Shown: positions 54,541-62,634 of the stretch, piece by piece | How the letters are laid out: every line of letters begins with the position of its first letter | Numbering within the stretch: position 1 is the first letter of the stretch | DNA from: Limnochordaceae bacterium | Lineage (GTDB): Bacteria; Bacillota; Limnochordia; Limnochordales; DUMU01 | Assembly (NCBI GenBank): GCA_014896305.1 | Contig: JADBKQ010000005.1 | Location: forward strand, 138,381 to 202,380 | DNA: 64,000 nt | Reading direction: 5' to 3' | Notes under the pieces: model-generated | Database searches by the model: none | Seen by the model: the letters and a program-made list of their open reading frames with translations, nothing else | Told to the model about the DNA's origin: nothing | Position numbers and translations under genes: made by a program

Positions 54541-54960
54541 TCCCGCCCCTCCTCCCACACCGCCGACCTGTCTTCATGTCCGCGGCAGCGATCCCGGATT
54601 GCCGGACCGGCCACGCCCGGCGGTGCTCGGCATTGACGTGGGACAATTCGCTACAAGCAGCACAAATCCCTGGAACGGACGGGACAATTGTTGCTCCCGC
54701 GAAAGAGAAAAAGCGGCAGGCGCGGGCCATCTCCCCAATCCTGCCCCAATTCGCCCGCTCCCAGAGTACCATAATTATCCATACACGCACAAGGAGGAGG
54801 GCATCTGCCCCCCTCCTTCCTGAGCCGGTCCTATTCCTTTCCTACCAACCCCGGCCACCCCACGATCTCCGCGGAACTTCTGCCATCCGGCGCCGGGGCT
54901 TCCCTGTCTGCATCAGCGACCGGAACGTCTATTCCAAGGCGCCCACACGGCTTCTAGCCA
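54541..54960. other. Intergenic region between DUF4321 and fixX
   Basis: About 420 bases without a convincing gene. It holds the hairpin listed at 54791-54818 and an AT-rich patch (near 54766-54783, containing ATAATTAT) that may be a promoter for the DUF4321-maf-radC-mre genes; the best boxes I can draw (TTGTGC, 18 bases, TACTCT on the minus strand) are weak. A 113-codon minus-strand frame here has no family resemblance. Confidence 0.5.
54791..54818 (-). terminator. Hairpin after the fix operon (possible terminator)
   Basis: An almost perfect inverted repeat (AAGGAGGAGGGC with its complement, four-base loop). It lies about 140 bases after the fixX stop and lacks a T-tract, so Rho-independent action is uncertain. 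Confidence 0.45.
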
Positions 54961-55320
54961 TCAACCAAATTTGTACTGCACACCGTTGGTTCCCCGCGGG
55001 TACCGCCAGGAGATGTTGTGGCTCGGGCATCCTATCCGGCAGGTGCCGCACTCGAGGCAACCCTCGAAGGCGATGGTGATGCGCTCTTCCTCCCACTTGT
55101 ACACCTCGGCCGGGCAGAAGTACAGGCAGGGTTTGTCTTTACAGGCCAGGCAGATCTGAGGGTCACGGATCGCCAGGTGCGATTCCTTATCCGCCTTGTA
55201 GCGAACCGTGAAGAGTTTCTTCTGAACGTCCACCTGCGGCAGTCCAGAATCGACCGTCGTCGCCCCTGCGCCCAGTGGAGCCCGCTCGGCCACGGTTGCA
55301 GCCTGTGCCCTCTGGTTCAT
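54961..55320 (-). CDS. fixX: FixX ferredoxin-like protein
   Basis: 119 residues. The C-terminal 80 are a two-cluster-type ferredoxin domain with CLACKDKPCLYFCP and GCLECGTCRIGCP, and the closing NISWRYPRGTNGVQYKFG typical of FixX. The N-terminal 30 residues are variable. FixX accepts electrons from FixC and passes them to quinone in related systems. The ATG overlaps the fixC stop (ATGA) and has GGGGAGG eight bases upstream. Last gene of fixABCX. Confidence 0.95.
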   Translation of the reverse strand: MNQRAQAATVAERAPLGAGATTVDSGLPQVDVQKKLFTVRYKADKESHLAIRDPQICLACKDKPCLYFCPAEVYKWEEERITIAFEGCLECGTCRIGCPSHNISWRYPRGTNGVQYKFG

Positions 55321-56615
55321 AGCATCGCCCTCCCCATCCGCCAGGCATCTTTGATCAGCCCAGTCACCGGCCGCCGCCGGGTGACCAGGCGCAACAGTCT
55401 CTTCTCTTTCTCCCGCTTGGGCACCCCGTCCACGGTCAAGAACTGACCCATGACCTCATTGAGCAGTGAGGGATATATGCCCAGGATCTGTGGGTTCCGT
55501 TCGATCGTCGGCGTCGTCCGCCGGTACTGGCGCAGGTCCTGCAACACGTACGACTGGTTGAGTTTCTCCCAGTACCGGGATAGGCTGTGAGCGCTGAAAT
55601 CCCTGTCCCGCTTGGCTTCGACGATGGTCTGCGCCGCCAGCCTGCCCGAGGTCATGGCCAGGTTCGATCCTTCCCGGTGAACGGCAATGACCATCCCCGC
55701 TGCATCGCCACAGACCAGGAAGCCGTCCCCATACAAAGGCGGCATCGTCTCATACCCGCCTTCGGGGATCATGTGGGCCAAGTACTCCTTCACCTCTCCG
55801 CCCGCCACCAGCGGAGCGATGGCCGGGTGCTGCTTGAAATGCTCCAGCAGCTGGTGCGGATGAATCCGTCGGCGTACGAAGTCGCTAATCATGGCTCCGA
55901 CCCCTACCGACAAAGAATCCTTGTTGGTGTAGACAAAACCGTTGCCCGTCATTCCCAGCGTGGCGTTGCCAAACGCCTCGATCACGACACCCTGGTTGCC
56001 ACTGACATGGAACCGGTTCTCGATGACCTCGCGCGGGAGAGCGATAACCTCTTTCACCGCTACCGCCATCGTCTCCGACCTGGGCATCGGCTTGAGGCCC
56101 GACGCCTCCAGCACCAGACTGTTGGCACCTTCGGATACGACCACCACATCCGCCAGCAGGTCGCCCTCGGGTCGATCCGTTCGGATTCCTATCACCCGGC
56201 CCTGTTTGTCTTTGAGCAGTTCCGTGACCACCGTTTCGGTGATCAACAGCGCTCCCTTTTTGACCGCCTGCTGCGCGTACCACTTGTCAAACTTTGCCCG
56301 CAACACCGTAAACGCATTGTACGGAGGCTGATCATGCCCCAGGTTGCGGTGGCCGATGGAGAACGCAGCCTCTTCCGACAACAGCCACCACTGTTGGTCG
56401 ATCACATGTCGTTCCAGCGGCGCTTGCTCCCAGAAACCCGGGATGATGTCGTCCATCATCTTGCGATAGAGAACGCCGCCCATGGTATTTTTGGTACCCG
56501 GTTGCTCGCCCCGCTCGATCAATACGACCTGCGCCCCAGCCTCCGCCAGGGTATAGGCAGCCGTGATGCCGGCCGGCCCGGCTCCGACGACAATTGCATC
56601 GAACTTCTCTGCCAT
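55317..56615 (-). CDS. fixC: FixC, ETF-quinone oxidoreductase-like flavoprotein
   Basis: About 432 residues. The N-terminal FAD-binding fold is FDAIVVGAGPAGITAAYTLA. It continues with NTMGGVLYRKMMDDIIPGF, FDKWYAQQAVKKGA, VVSEGANSLV and the FAD-binding segment LVCGDAAGMVIAVHREGSNLA. The 4Fe-4S domain of mitochondrial ETF-QO is absent and supplied by FixX. FixC takes the high-potential electron branch to quinone. The ATG at 56615 has AAGG about 11 bases upstream. An unrelated long open frame on the opposite strand of this region is a GC-driven shadow. Confidence 0.96.
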   Translation of the reverse strand: MAEKFDAIVVGAGPAGITAAYTLAEAGAQVVLIERGEQPGTKNTMGGVLYRKMMDDIIPGFWEQAPLERHVIDQQWWLLSEEAAFSIGHRNLGHDQPPYNAFTVLRAKFDKWYAQQAVKKGALLITETVVTELLKDKQGRVIGIRTDRPEGDLLADVVVVSEGANSLVLEASGLKPMPRSETMAVAVKEVIALPREVIENRFHVSGNQGVVIEAFGNATLGMTGNGFVYTNKDSLSVGVGAMISDFVRRRIHPHQLLEHFKQHPAIAPLVAGGEVKEYLAHMIPEGGYETMPPLYGDGFLVCGDAAGMVIAVHREGSNLAMTSGRLAAQTIVEAKRDRDFSAHSLSRYWEKLNQSYVLQDLRQYRRTTPTIERNPQILGIYPSLLNEVMGQFLTVDGVPKREKEKRLLRLVTRRRPVTGLIKDAWRMGRAML

Positions 56616-56705
56616 GCGCACCCGACCTTTCCGTTCCCGCTGGCCGTCTCTCACCCTGCCCTGGCGATGAGGCCAGCCCCTTCGCCTCCACGCTTCTGCG
56701 GCAGC

Positions 56706-58058
56706 TTACACGGCCACCGTCTCTGCCCCCGCCGCTCGACTCGCTTTGAGCTCCGCCAGCAAAGCCGGGATGATCTCATACAGGTCCCCCACGATACGAT
56801 AGTCGGCGATTTTCATGATGGGAGCGTCCGGATCTTTGTTGATGGCCACGATGCAGTCGGACGTCTGCATACCGACGAGGTGCTGCACCGCCCCGGAGAT
56901 TCCAGCCGCAATGTACAAGCGGGGACGGACCGTCTTGCCCGTCTGGCCCACCTGATGGTCAGGACTGATCCAACCGGCGTCCACGCAGGGGCGGCTCGCC
57001 CCCACCACGCCGCCCAGCACATCGGCCAGCTCTTGCAGCAGTTCGAACCCCTTGGGCCCACCCAGCCCGCGTCCCCCGGCTACGATGACCTGAGCATCCT
57101 GCAGATGAACGGTGCTTTGCGCCTCCCGAATGAATTCCAGTACACGCACGCCCACCTCTTCTTCCTTCATCTCGAAGGGAACCCGAACCACCTGACCGGT
57201 GCGTTCCAGGTCGGCTGCAGGAGCGGCAAAGACGCGCGGCCGCACCGTCGCCATTTGCGGCCGCCGGTCGCGGCACAGGATAGTGGCCATGATGGAGCCC
57301 CCGTACGCCGGGCGGCTCGCTTCCAGCAGCCTCTCCCCCCGGTTGATCTTCAACTCGGTACAGTCGGCGGTTAGCCCTGTTTCCAGCACGGTGGCGACGG
57401 ATCCAGCCAGATCGCGGCCGAGGGTAGTCGCACCCATCAGCAGGATCTCTGGCTTCTCCTTCCGCACCAGGTCAACGATGGCACGGGCGTAAGGGCCGTT
57501 CCGGTAAATCCGTAGCACCGGATGGTCTACCACATATACCTTGTCGGCCCCATACGCAATCGCCTGCTGGGCGATGGCATCGACATGCTCTCCCAGAACC
57601 AGAGCCGACAGCGGCACTCCCAGATCATTGGCCAGCTCCCGGCCTTTGCCTAGCAGCTCCCAGCTGACCGAGGCCGCCTGCTTGCCGTCCGGCTGCAACT
57701 CAGTAAAGACCCAGACACCCACATGACCATGGAGCGGGGCAGGTACCTCGGGTCCCGTCGAGCTTCCCGCTTCTGGCGTCCCGCCGGTGGGAGTGGAGGA
57801 TTTGGCGGTGCCTGCGGCTCTCAGCTTCTTGGCCATCATTTTGCCCGTAATCTCTTCGGCTCGCGGCCCAACCAGTTCCAGAGCATCGGTGGGGCAGGGG
57901 ACAAGGCACAACCCGCACCCGGTGCACTTATCGGGGTTGGAAACCGCCACCCCCTCGGCCATATCCAGTGCCCCGAAGGGGCAGGTAGACACGCATAATT
58001 GACAACCGATACACTTGGGCGTCAAAACGTGGATTTTCGGCATCGGTTTTTTCGGCAT
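56706..58058 (-). CDS. fixB: FixB/EtfA with N-terminal 2x[4Fe-4S] ferredoxin domain
   Basis: About 450 residues. Residues 15-50 contain CIGCQLCVSTCP and CTGCGLCLVPCP, a two-cluster ferredoxin domain absent from the classical FixB of diazotrophs. After an Ala/Ser/Thr/Pro/Gly-rich linker comes the EtfA body, ending in the FAD-binding C-terminal domain (VVAGGRGLGGPKGFELLQ, then ISGAVQHLVGMQTSD and IVAINKDPDAPI). Similar ferredoxin-EtfA fusions occur in anaerobes. The extra clusters could carry low-potential electrons to ferredoxin. The ATG at 58058 has GAGGGG seven bases upstream. Confidence 0.95.
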   Translation of the reverse strand: MPKKPMPKIHVLTPKCIGCQLCVSTCPFGALDMAEGVAVSNPDKCTGCGLCLVPCPTDALELVGPRAEEITGKMMAKKLRAAGTAKSSTPTGGTPEAGSSTGPEVPAPLHGHVGVWVFTELQPDGKQAASVSWELLGKGRELANDLGVPLSALVLGEHVDAIAQQAIAYGADKVYVVDHPVLRIYRNGPYARAIVDLVRKEKPEILLMGATTLGRDLAGSVATVLETGLTADCTELKINRGERLLEASRPAYGGSIMATILCRDRRPQMATVRPRVFAAPAADLERTGQVVRVPFEMKEEEVGVRVLEFIREAQSTVHLQDAQVIVAGGRGLGGPKGFELLQELADVLGGVVGASRPCVDAGWISPDHQVGQTGKTVRPRLYIAAGISGAVQHLVGMQTSDCIVAINKDPDAPIMKIADYRIVGDLYEIIPALLAELKASRAAGAETVAV

Positions 58059-58135
58059 TGCGTAACCCCTCTTCCCAGCAAACCAGCCACCAACCCCGAC
58101 CGGTGACACTCGCTCACACCGCCGGACCGTTCTAG

Positions 58136-58996
58136 CTAGGCCGACTGGCGCTGCGTGATCGACTCGAAGCGGGAGACCCCCACCGGCCCTTGGATCCCGA
58201 TAATCCCACGGGCCGCCAACTCGTGAACGAGTTGCGCAGCTATAGCCTGCGGTTCACCCTCTAGCTGCGGGCCCGCCTGCCGCCCAGGCGGGGAGAAGAT
58301 CGTCCCGACCACTGTGGGGGAGCCTTTCAGGCCCAACTGCTGTGCATCCGCTTGAATGTCGTCTTTGTTCCATGCCTGCACCTTGTACCGGGCAGCTCGT
58401 AACAGGCTGGGAAGACTGGCGTAGCGGGGTTCAGCGATCTCCTTGACCACGGTGAGCAGTGCCGGGAGCCGGCTCTCCACCACTTCCCGCCCCTCTTCCA
58501 GCAGCCGTTCTGCCACCAGCCGCCGCTGGGTCAAATCGATGGAACGGATCTTGCAAACATACGTCAACACCGGCAGCCCCAAACGGGCGGCAATCCCTGG
58601 CCCGACCTGGCCGGTATCGCCGTCGATCGCCTGGCGACCGGTCAGCACCAAGTCCACCGGTTCCTTGGCGGCAATAGTCTCGATGGCTTTCGCCAACGCA
58701 TAGCTGGTCGCCAGAGTGTCGGCGCCGGCAAAGGCCCGGTCGGTGAGGAGAATCGCCTCATCGGCTCCCTGCCCTACGCACTTTTGCAGCGCCTCGGCCG
58801 CCTGGGGAGGCCCCATGGACAAGACGGTCACCTTTCCCCCCCACTGTTCCCGCAGCAAAACGGCGGCCTCTACGGCATGCAAGTCGTACGGATTGACGAT
58901 GGAGGGAATTCCCTCCCGCACCAGTGTGTTGGTCTTCGGATCGATCCGCACCTCGGTCGCATCCGGCACCTGCTTGACGCAAACCACGATATGCAC
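58136..58996 (-). CDS. fixA: FixA/EtfB electron-transfer flavoprotein beta subunit
   Basis: 286 residues: HIVVCVKQVPDATEVRID, VNPYDLHAVEAAVLL, and LVLTGRQAIDGDTGQVGPG, the nucleotide-binding segment kept in electron-bifurcating ETFs. With FixB it should oxidise NADH and split electrons between ferredoxin and, through FixC/FixX, quinone. Bifurcation is inferred from family and gene set, not shown. Start: GTG, with a GAGGGG/GGTG region upstream. First gene of the fix operon, directly after tyrS (43 bases), so it may share the tyrS transcript. Confidence 0.95.
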   Translation of the reverse strand: MHIVVCVKQVPDATEVRIDPKTNTLVREGIPSIVNPYDLHAVEAAVLLREQWGGKVTVLSMGPPQAAEALQKCVGQGADEAILLTDRAFAGADTLATSYALAKAIETIAAKEPVDLVLTGRQAIDGDTGQVGPGIAARLGLPVLTYVCKIRSIDLTQRRLVAERLLEEGREVVESRLPALLTVVKEIAEPRYASLPSLLRAARYKVQAWNKDDIQADAQQLGLKGSPTVVGTIFSPPGRQAGPQLEGEPQAIAAQLVHELAARGIIGIQGPVGVSRFESITQRQSA

Positions 58997-59039
58997 TGCT
59001 TTTCACCCACCCCTCGCCACAAGGCTACCTCGTCTGCAA

Positions 59040-60416
59040 CTAGTGCAACCGGACCCAGCAGAACCCCTTCTTGCCTTTGCGAACCAGCAACTGCCGGTCG
59101 TCGCCCCGGAAATCCGCCATGTCCAGGCGGCGCTCCACGTCGGTAATCGGGGTGTCGTTTATCTCCACCCCACCTTGCTGAATCAGCCGGCGACCTTCGC
59201 TCTTGGAGGGGGCCAGGCCGCAGCGGACCAATAGCTCCACCACGGCAATTCCTCGTTCTACCTCGGCCGCAGAAAGCTCCACCGCGGGCACGGCACCGGC
59301 TGCGACTCCCGCCGCCCGCATCGCGACACCGTGCGGGGGCATTGAACCCGCAATTGCGCCGCCAAACAAAAGACGAGCCGCTGCCTGGGCCTGCTCGGCC
59401 TGCTCCCGGCCATGGACCAGTGCGGTCACCTCGTAAGCCAGGCGCTCCTTGGCCCGGTTGAGCCCGGCGCCGCTGGTCGCCGTCAGCTCCCGGATCTCCT
59501 CCAAAGGCAAGAAGGTATACAGGGCAAGGAAGCGGGCCACGTCGGCATCGGCGGTGTTTCGCCAGAACTGGTAGAACTCATACGGGGTCGTCTTCGCTGG
59601 CGACAACCAGACTGCCCCGGCCTCGGTCTTGCCCATCTTCTTGCCGGAGCTGGTCACCAGCAGGGGGAACGTCAACCCGTACGCCTGTCCCCCCTCCAAG
59701 CGGCGAATCAGCTCCACCCCGGCAATGATGTTGGACCACTGATCGTCGCCCCCCATTTGCAGGCGGCAGCCGTACCGCCGGTACAGAGTCAGAAAGTCGT
59801 ACGCCTGCAGCAGCATGTAGTTGAACTCGATGAACGAGAGTCCTCGCTCCAGGCGGGTACGGAAGCATTCGGCGGCCAGCATGCGGTTCACGGAAAACTG
59901 CGAGCCCACTTCCCGAAGAAAATCAATGTACTGCAAGGGAAGGATCCAGTCGGCGTTGTTGAGGACCAGGGCGGTGGAAGAGGCAGGAGGAGAGGAGTTT
60001 GCAGACGGCGAAGTGGGAGCCGAATCGGCTGGGCTCGAAGCAGCCGTCTGTAAGATGTGCTCGACCTGAGCCCGGATGGCCGCCACATTCTGCTCGATCT
60101 CTTGCCGGCTCAACATCGGGCGCATCTCCGTCTTGCCAGACGGATCGCCAATCATTGCCGTGCCGCCGCCCATCAACGCAATGGGACGGTGCCCTGCCCG
60201 CTGCAGATGGGCAAGAGCCATGAGGGGCAGCAGGTGGCCTACATGCAGGCTGTCAGCCGTCGGATCCATCCCCACGTACGCGGTAACAGGCCCACTCCTC
60301 AGCTCGGAGCGCACCTTTTCCCCGTCGGTGCATTGTTGTATGAACCCCCGTGCTTGCAGCAACGACCACAAATCGCCCCCTGCGTCGTGCTCGCCGGCTG
60401 GGGTCTGTGATGCCAT
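59040..60416 (-). CDS. tyrS: Tyrosyl-tRNA synthetase
   Basis: 458 residues, class-I synthetase: YVGMDPTADSLHVGHLLPLM (HIGH-type), QMGGDDQWSNI (tyrosine site), GKKMGKTEAGAVWL (KMSKS-type) and a C-terminal S4 domain (SEGRRLIQQGGVEIND). A Ser/Pro/Ala-rich insertion of about 25 residues lies between the helices near residue 125-150. The ATG has GGAG seven bases upstream. I looked for a T-box leader in the 390 bases upstream and did not find its conserved 14-base motif. Confidence 0.96.
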   Translation of the reverse strand: MASQTPAGEHDAGGDLWSLLQARGFIQQCTDGEKVRSELRSGPVTAYVGMDPTADSLHVGHLLPLMALAHLQRAGHRPIALMGGGTAMIGDPSGKTEMRPMLSRQEIEQNVAAIRAQVEHILQTAASSPADSAPTSPSANSSPPASSTALVLNNADWILPLQYIDFLREVGSQFSVNRMLAAECFRTRLERGLSFIEFNYMLLQAYDFLTLYRRYGCRLQMGGDDQWSNIIAGVELIRRLEGGQAYGLTFPLLVTSSGKKMGKTEAGAVWLSPAKTTPYEFYQFWRNTADADVARFLALYTFLPLEEIRELTATSGAGLNRAKERLAYEVTALVHGREQAEQAQAAARLLFGGAIAGSMPPHGVAMRAAGVAAGAVPAVELSAAEVERGIAVVELLVRCGLAPSKSEGRRLIQQGGVEINDTPITDVERRLDMADFRGDDRQLLVRKGKKGFCWVRLH

Positions 60417-60806
60417 CGTCGCACTCCACCCCGGTTCTACTGATTGCCTGGGCTTTCGGACTTGGTCACGTCCGTGCCCGGCGTAATCTGTGCCTGGCTC
60501 AAGCCTGTGCCCACTCGCACAATTCCCGGCATTCGACGGGTCTCCGTCGGCCAGGCATCAGACCACTCCGCCGCCTTACATCCGCCCAGTACAAGTTGCT
60601 TTCATGATACTTCCTTTCATATCCGATCGCCAGTCCCCGGCCGCAAGTCACCCCCTGGCCCTGCCAGCTCCAAACCGTCGGTCTTGCAGGTTTGGGTTCA
60701 CCGTCGCCAGCCGTCCTGCCAGAATTTTCCCGGACCGTTGGACCTCCCTGGTTCGGGTTACGGGCCCGGTTTCAACGATACCGCATCATCGGTCCGGCAT
60801 CACCCG
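60417..60806. other. Intergenic region between marR and tyrS
   Basis: 390 bases without a confident gene. Seen within it: a hairpin CCAAACC/GGTTTGG (60670-60695), a direct repeat of CTTTCAT at 60599-60605 and 60614-60620 next to a possible -10 box (minus strand TATCAT), and several GC-rich short inverted repeats. It is probably a transcribed leader of tyrS, but I cannot assign a known riboswitch or T-box class. Confidence 0.5.
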
Positions 60807-61349
60807 TCATCGGCAGATGGGCAGACAGACGCCGCCCGGCATACCTGCCCTCAGAAGCGGGCAATCTTGCGGGCGAGCCTCCTCCCCACAAGCCAGGCAG
60901 ACCGCCTGCCGGTCCGGCAGAACCTGCAAAGCAGCTTCCAGCAGCTCACCCACCGCTCGCCACAGTTCTCCCTGGCGGACGGATCCCAGCGGCTCGAGCA
61001 TCTGTTCGAGAACTTGAAGGCGGGCACGGGTCGCTTGCTCCAAACGCCGCCGGCCGGCCTCTGTCAGATCGACAACGACCTCCCGACGGTCCGTCGGCTG
61101 CGGCTGCCGGTTCACCCAACCCTGCTGGACCAGGCGACGGACCAGCTTGGTGGTGGCGGGATAGGAGATTCCCAAGCCCCCGGCCACCTGCCCCACGGTG
61201 ACGTTCGGATGGCGGCGCATATACAGCAGCGCTCGAAACTGGGCCGGCGACAACCCCGCCAGCGCCTGGGTCAAAGCCGCCCGCCAGGCGTTCTCCAGCA
61301 GCCCCCAGGCAAGCTCCCAATCGGCGGCAGGGGGAGTGGGTAAGCTCAA
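60807..61349 (-). CDS. MarR-family transcriptional regulator with cysteine-rich tail
   Basis: 180 residues. A winged-helix MarR domain: LSPAQFRALLYMRRHPNVTV, LGISYPATTKLVRRLVQQGW, then PTDRREVVVDLTEAGRRRL. The last 30 residues contain five cysteines: CLACGEE, then RPQDCPLL, and a final CLPIC. This tail could bind a metal or Fe-S cluster or sense redox state; that is inference. Start: TTG overlapping the mrp stop (TTGA), with GGTGA six bases upstream. Ligand and targets are unknown; the long region after it leads to tyrS and fixABCX. Confidence 0.9.
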   Translation of the reverse strand: MSLPTPPAADWELAWGLLENAWRAALTQALAGLSPAQFRALLYMRRHPNVTVGQVAGGLGISYPATTKLVRRLVQQGWVNRQPQPTDRREVVVDLTEAGRRRLEQATRARLQVLEQMLEPLGSVRQGELWRAVGELLEAALQVLPDRQAVCLACGEEARPQDCPLLRAGMPGGVCLPICR

Positions 61350-62518
61350 CGTAGTTCACCGGCACGGGTGGAAGCCGAGGCGGGCGACGGCGCTGCTGAC
61401 GGCGACGGCTGAACGTCGCTCTCATCCGTCCCGGGCGTCACTGCTGGCGAGTCCACAGAGTGCCGCACCACTTCATCGACCCGCTGCGCCAGGTCGTCAA
61501 AAAGGCGAACTAACTGCTCGTCGGCCAGGGGTTGACCCTTGTCACTCGCTTCTCGCAGGGGCACGAGCAGCGGCAGCTGTGCCAGCAGCGGCACATGCAG
61601 GCGGGCTGCCAACTCCTCACCAGCTCCTTCGCCGAAGATCGCAGTCCGTTCACCACAATGAGGGCAGAGGAAGTAGGCCATGTTCTCAATGACCCCCAGC
61701 AGGCGCTGATGGGTCTTGCGGGCCATGGCTGCCACCCGCGCGGCCACATTGGCTGCCACAATCTGTGGGGTAGTCACCAACAACAGCATGCTCCGGGGAA
61801 TCAACTGATACAGGCTGAGGGCCACGTCGCCGGTTCCAGGTGGCATGTCGATGATGAGATAATCCAGGTCGGCCCAGAGAACGTCTCCAAGAAACTGCTG
61901 GAATGCCTTGGTCAGCATGGGGCCGCGCCAAACGATGGGGGTGTCTTCGTTGACAAAGGACCCCATGGAGATCACCTGTACGCCGTGGGCAGTCTGGGGG
62001 ACGATGGCCTGGTCTTCCAGAACCACCGGCGCTGTGTCTACTCCCAGGATGTGTGGAATGCTAAATCCATAGATGTCGGCATCCATGATGCCCACCTTGC
62101 GCCCCTGGCGAGCCAGAGCGGCCGCCAGGTTCGCACTGACAGTAGATTTGCCCACTCCGCCCTTGCCGCTCGCTACCGCAATGATGCGGGTGCGGCTACC
62201 TTCGTCCAGAATGCCGGAGCGGATCTCGGGGCTGGGTCGTAACTCGCTGACCAGCCGCTTACGCTCTTGCTCGCTCATCACGCCCATGATGACGTCAACG
62301 CCGGTCACCCCTGGGAGTTGCAACAACCGTTTCTTCACAGTCTGGTCGATGGTGCGTTGCAGCGGGCAGCCGGCCACGGTGAGAGCAATCTCGACTTCTA
62401 CATGCCCGTCCGTTATCTCCACCCGCCGCACCATGTGCAAGTCCACGATGTTGCGGTGCAACTCCGGGTCGTACACTTCCCGCAGAGCCGCAATGACCTC
62501 TTCTTGCGTAACTGCCAC
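61346..62518 (-). CDS. mrp: Mrp/NBP35 family Fe-S cluster carrier ATPase
   Basis: 390 residues. An N-terminal MIP18/DUF59 domain (YDPELHRNIVDLHMVRRVEI, ALTVAGCPLQRTI) is followed by the P-loop ATPase: VASGKGGVGKSTVSANLAAAL, DADIYGFSIP, WADLDYLIIDMPPGTGD, and the cluster-ligand cysteines in NMAYFLCPHCGERT. Mrp binds and transfers 4Fe-4S clusters. The C-terminal 40 residues are a Ser/Ala/Pro-rich tail. Start: GTG with GAGAGGGG six bases upstream. Fe-S carriage fits the nearby Fix proteins, although Mrp is a general factor. Confidence 0.95.
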   Translation of the reverse strand: MAVTQEEVIAALREVYDPELHRNIVDLHMVRRVEITDGHVEVEIALTVAGCPLQRTIDQTVKKRLLQLPGVTGVDVIMGVMSEQERKRLVSELRPSPEIRSGILDEGSRTRIIAVASGKGGVGKSTVSANLAAALARQGRKVGIMDADIYGFSIPHILGVDTAPVVLEDQAIVPQTAHGVQVISMGSFVNEDTPIVWRGPMLTKAFQQFLGDVLWADLDYLIIDMPPGTGDVALSLYQLIPRSMLLLVTTPQIVAANVAARVAAMARKTHQRLLGVIENMAYFLCPHCGERTAIFGEGAGEELAARLHVPLLAQLPLLVPLREASDKGQPLADEQLVRLFDDLAQRVDEVVRHSVDSPAVTPGTDESDVQPSPSAAPSPASASTRAGELR

Positions 62519-62568
62519 CCTCGTCCCCTCTCCCTCGTCCGTTCCTTAGCGGGTTCTTAACCCGGTTA

Positions 62569-62597
62569 ACTTTAACATGAGCCCCCAGGCCGGTCAA
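62569..62597 (-). promoter_or_regulatory. Promoter of mrp-marR
   Basis: TTGACC (62592-62597), 17 bases, then TAAAGT (62569-62574) on the minus strand. The -35 box lies in the loop of the hairpin at 62578-62611. Confidence 0.7.
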
Positions 62598-62611
62598 GGC
62601 GAGGGGGCTCA
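62578..62611 (-). terminator. Hairpin after the DUF4855 gene
   Basis: A perfect nine-base-pair inverted repeat (TGAGCCCCC, 62578-62586, with 62603-62611) lies 24 bases after the DUF4855 stop. Only TGTTAAAG follows on the minus strand, so termination strength is uncertain. Confidence 0.55.
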
Positions 62612-62634
62612 TGCGGGGGTGACGGCGAGGAAGG

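Noticed and set aside
54449-54790. 113-codon minus-strand frame in the gap before DUF4321
   Set aside because: Overlaps DUF4321, no conserved motif, no good ribosome-binding site.
55587-57374. 595-codon open frame on the plus strand opposite fixC/fixB
   Set aside because: It is the antisense of two clearly conserved genes, shows no recognisable domain, and has the Arg/His/Pro-rich composition of a GC-driven shadow frame.
60417-60806. Classical T-box riboswitch for tyrS
   Set aside because: Neither AGGGTGGNACCGCG nor a close variant followed by a terminator is present on the minus strand.
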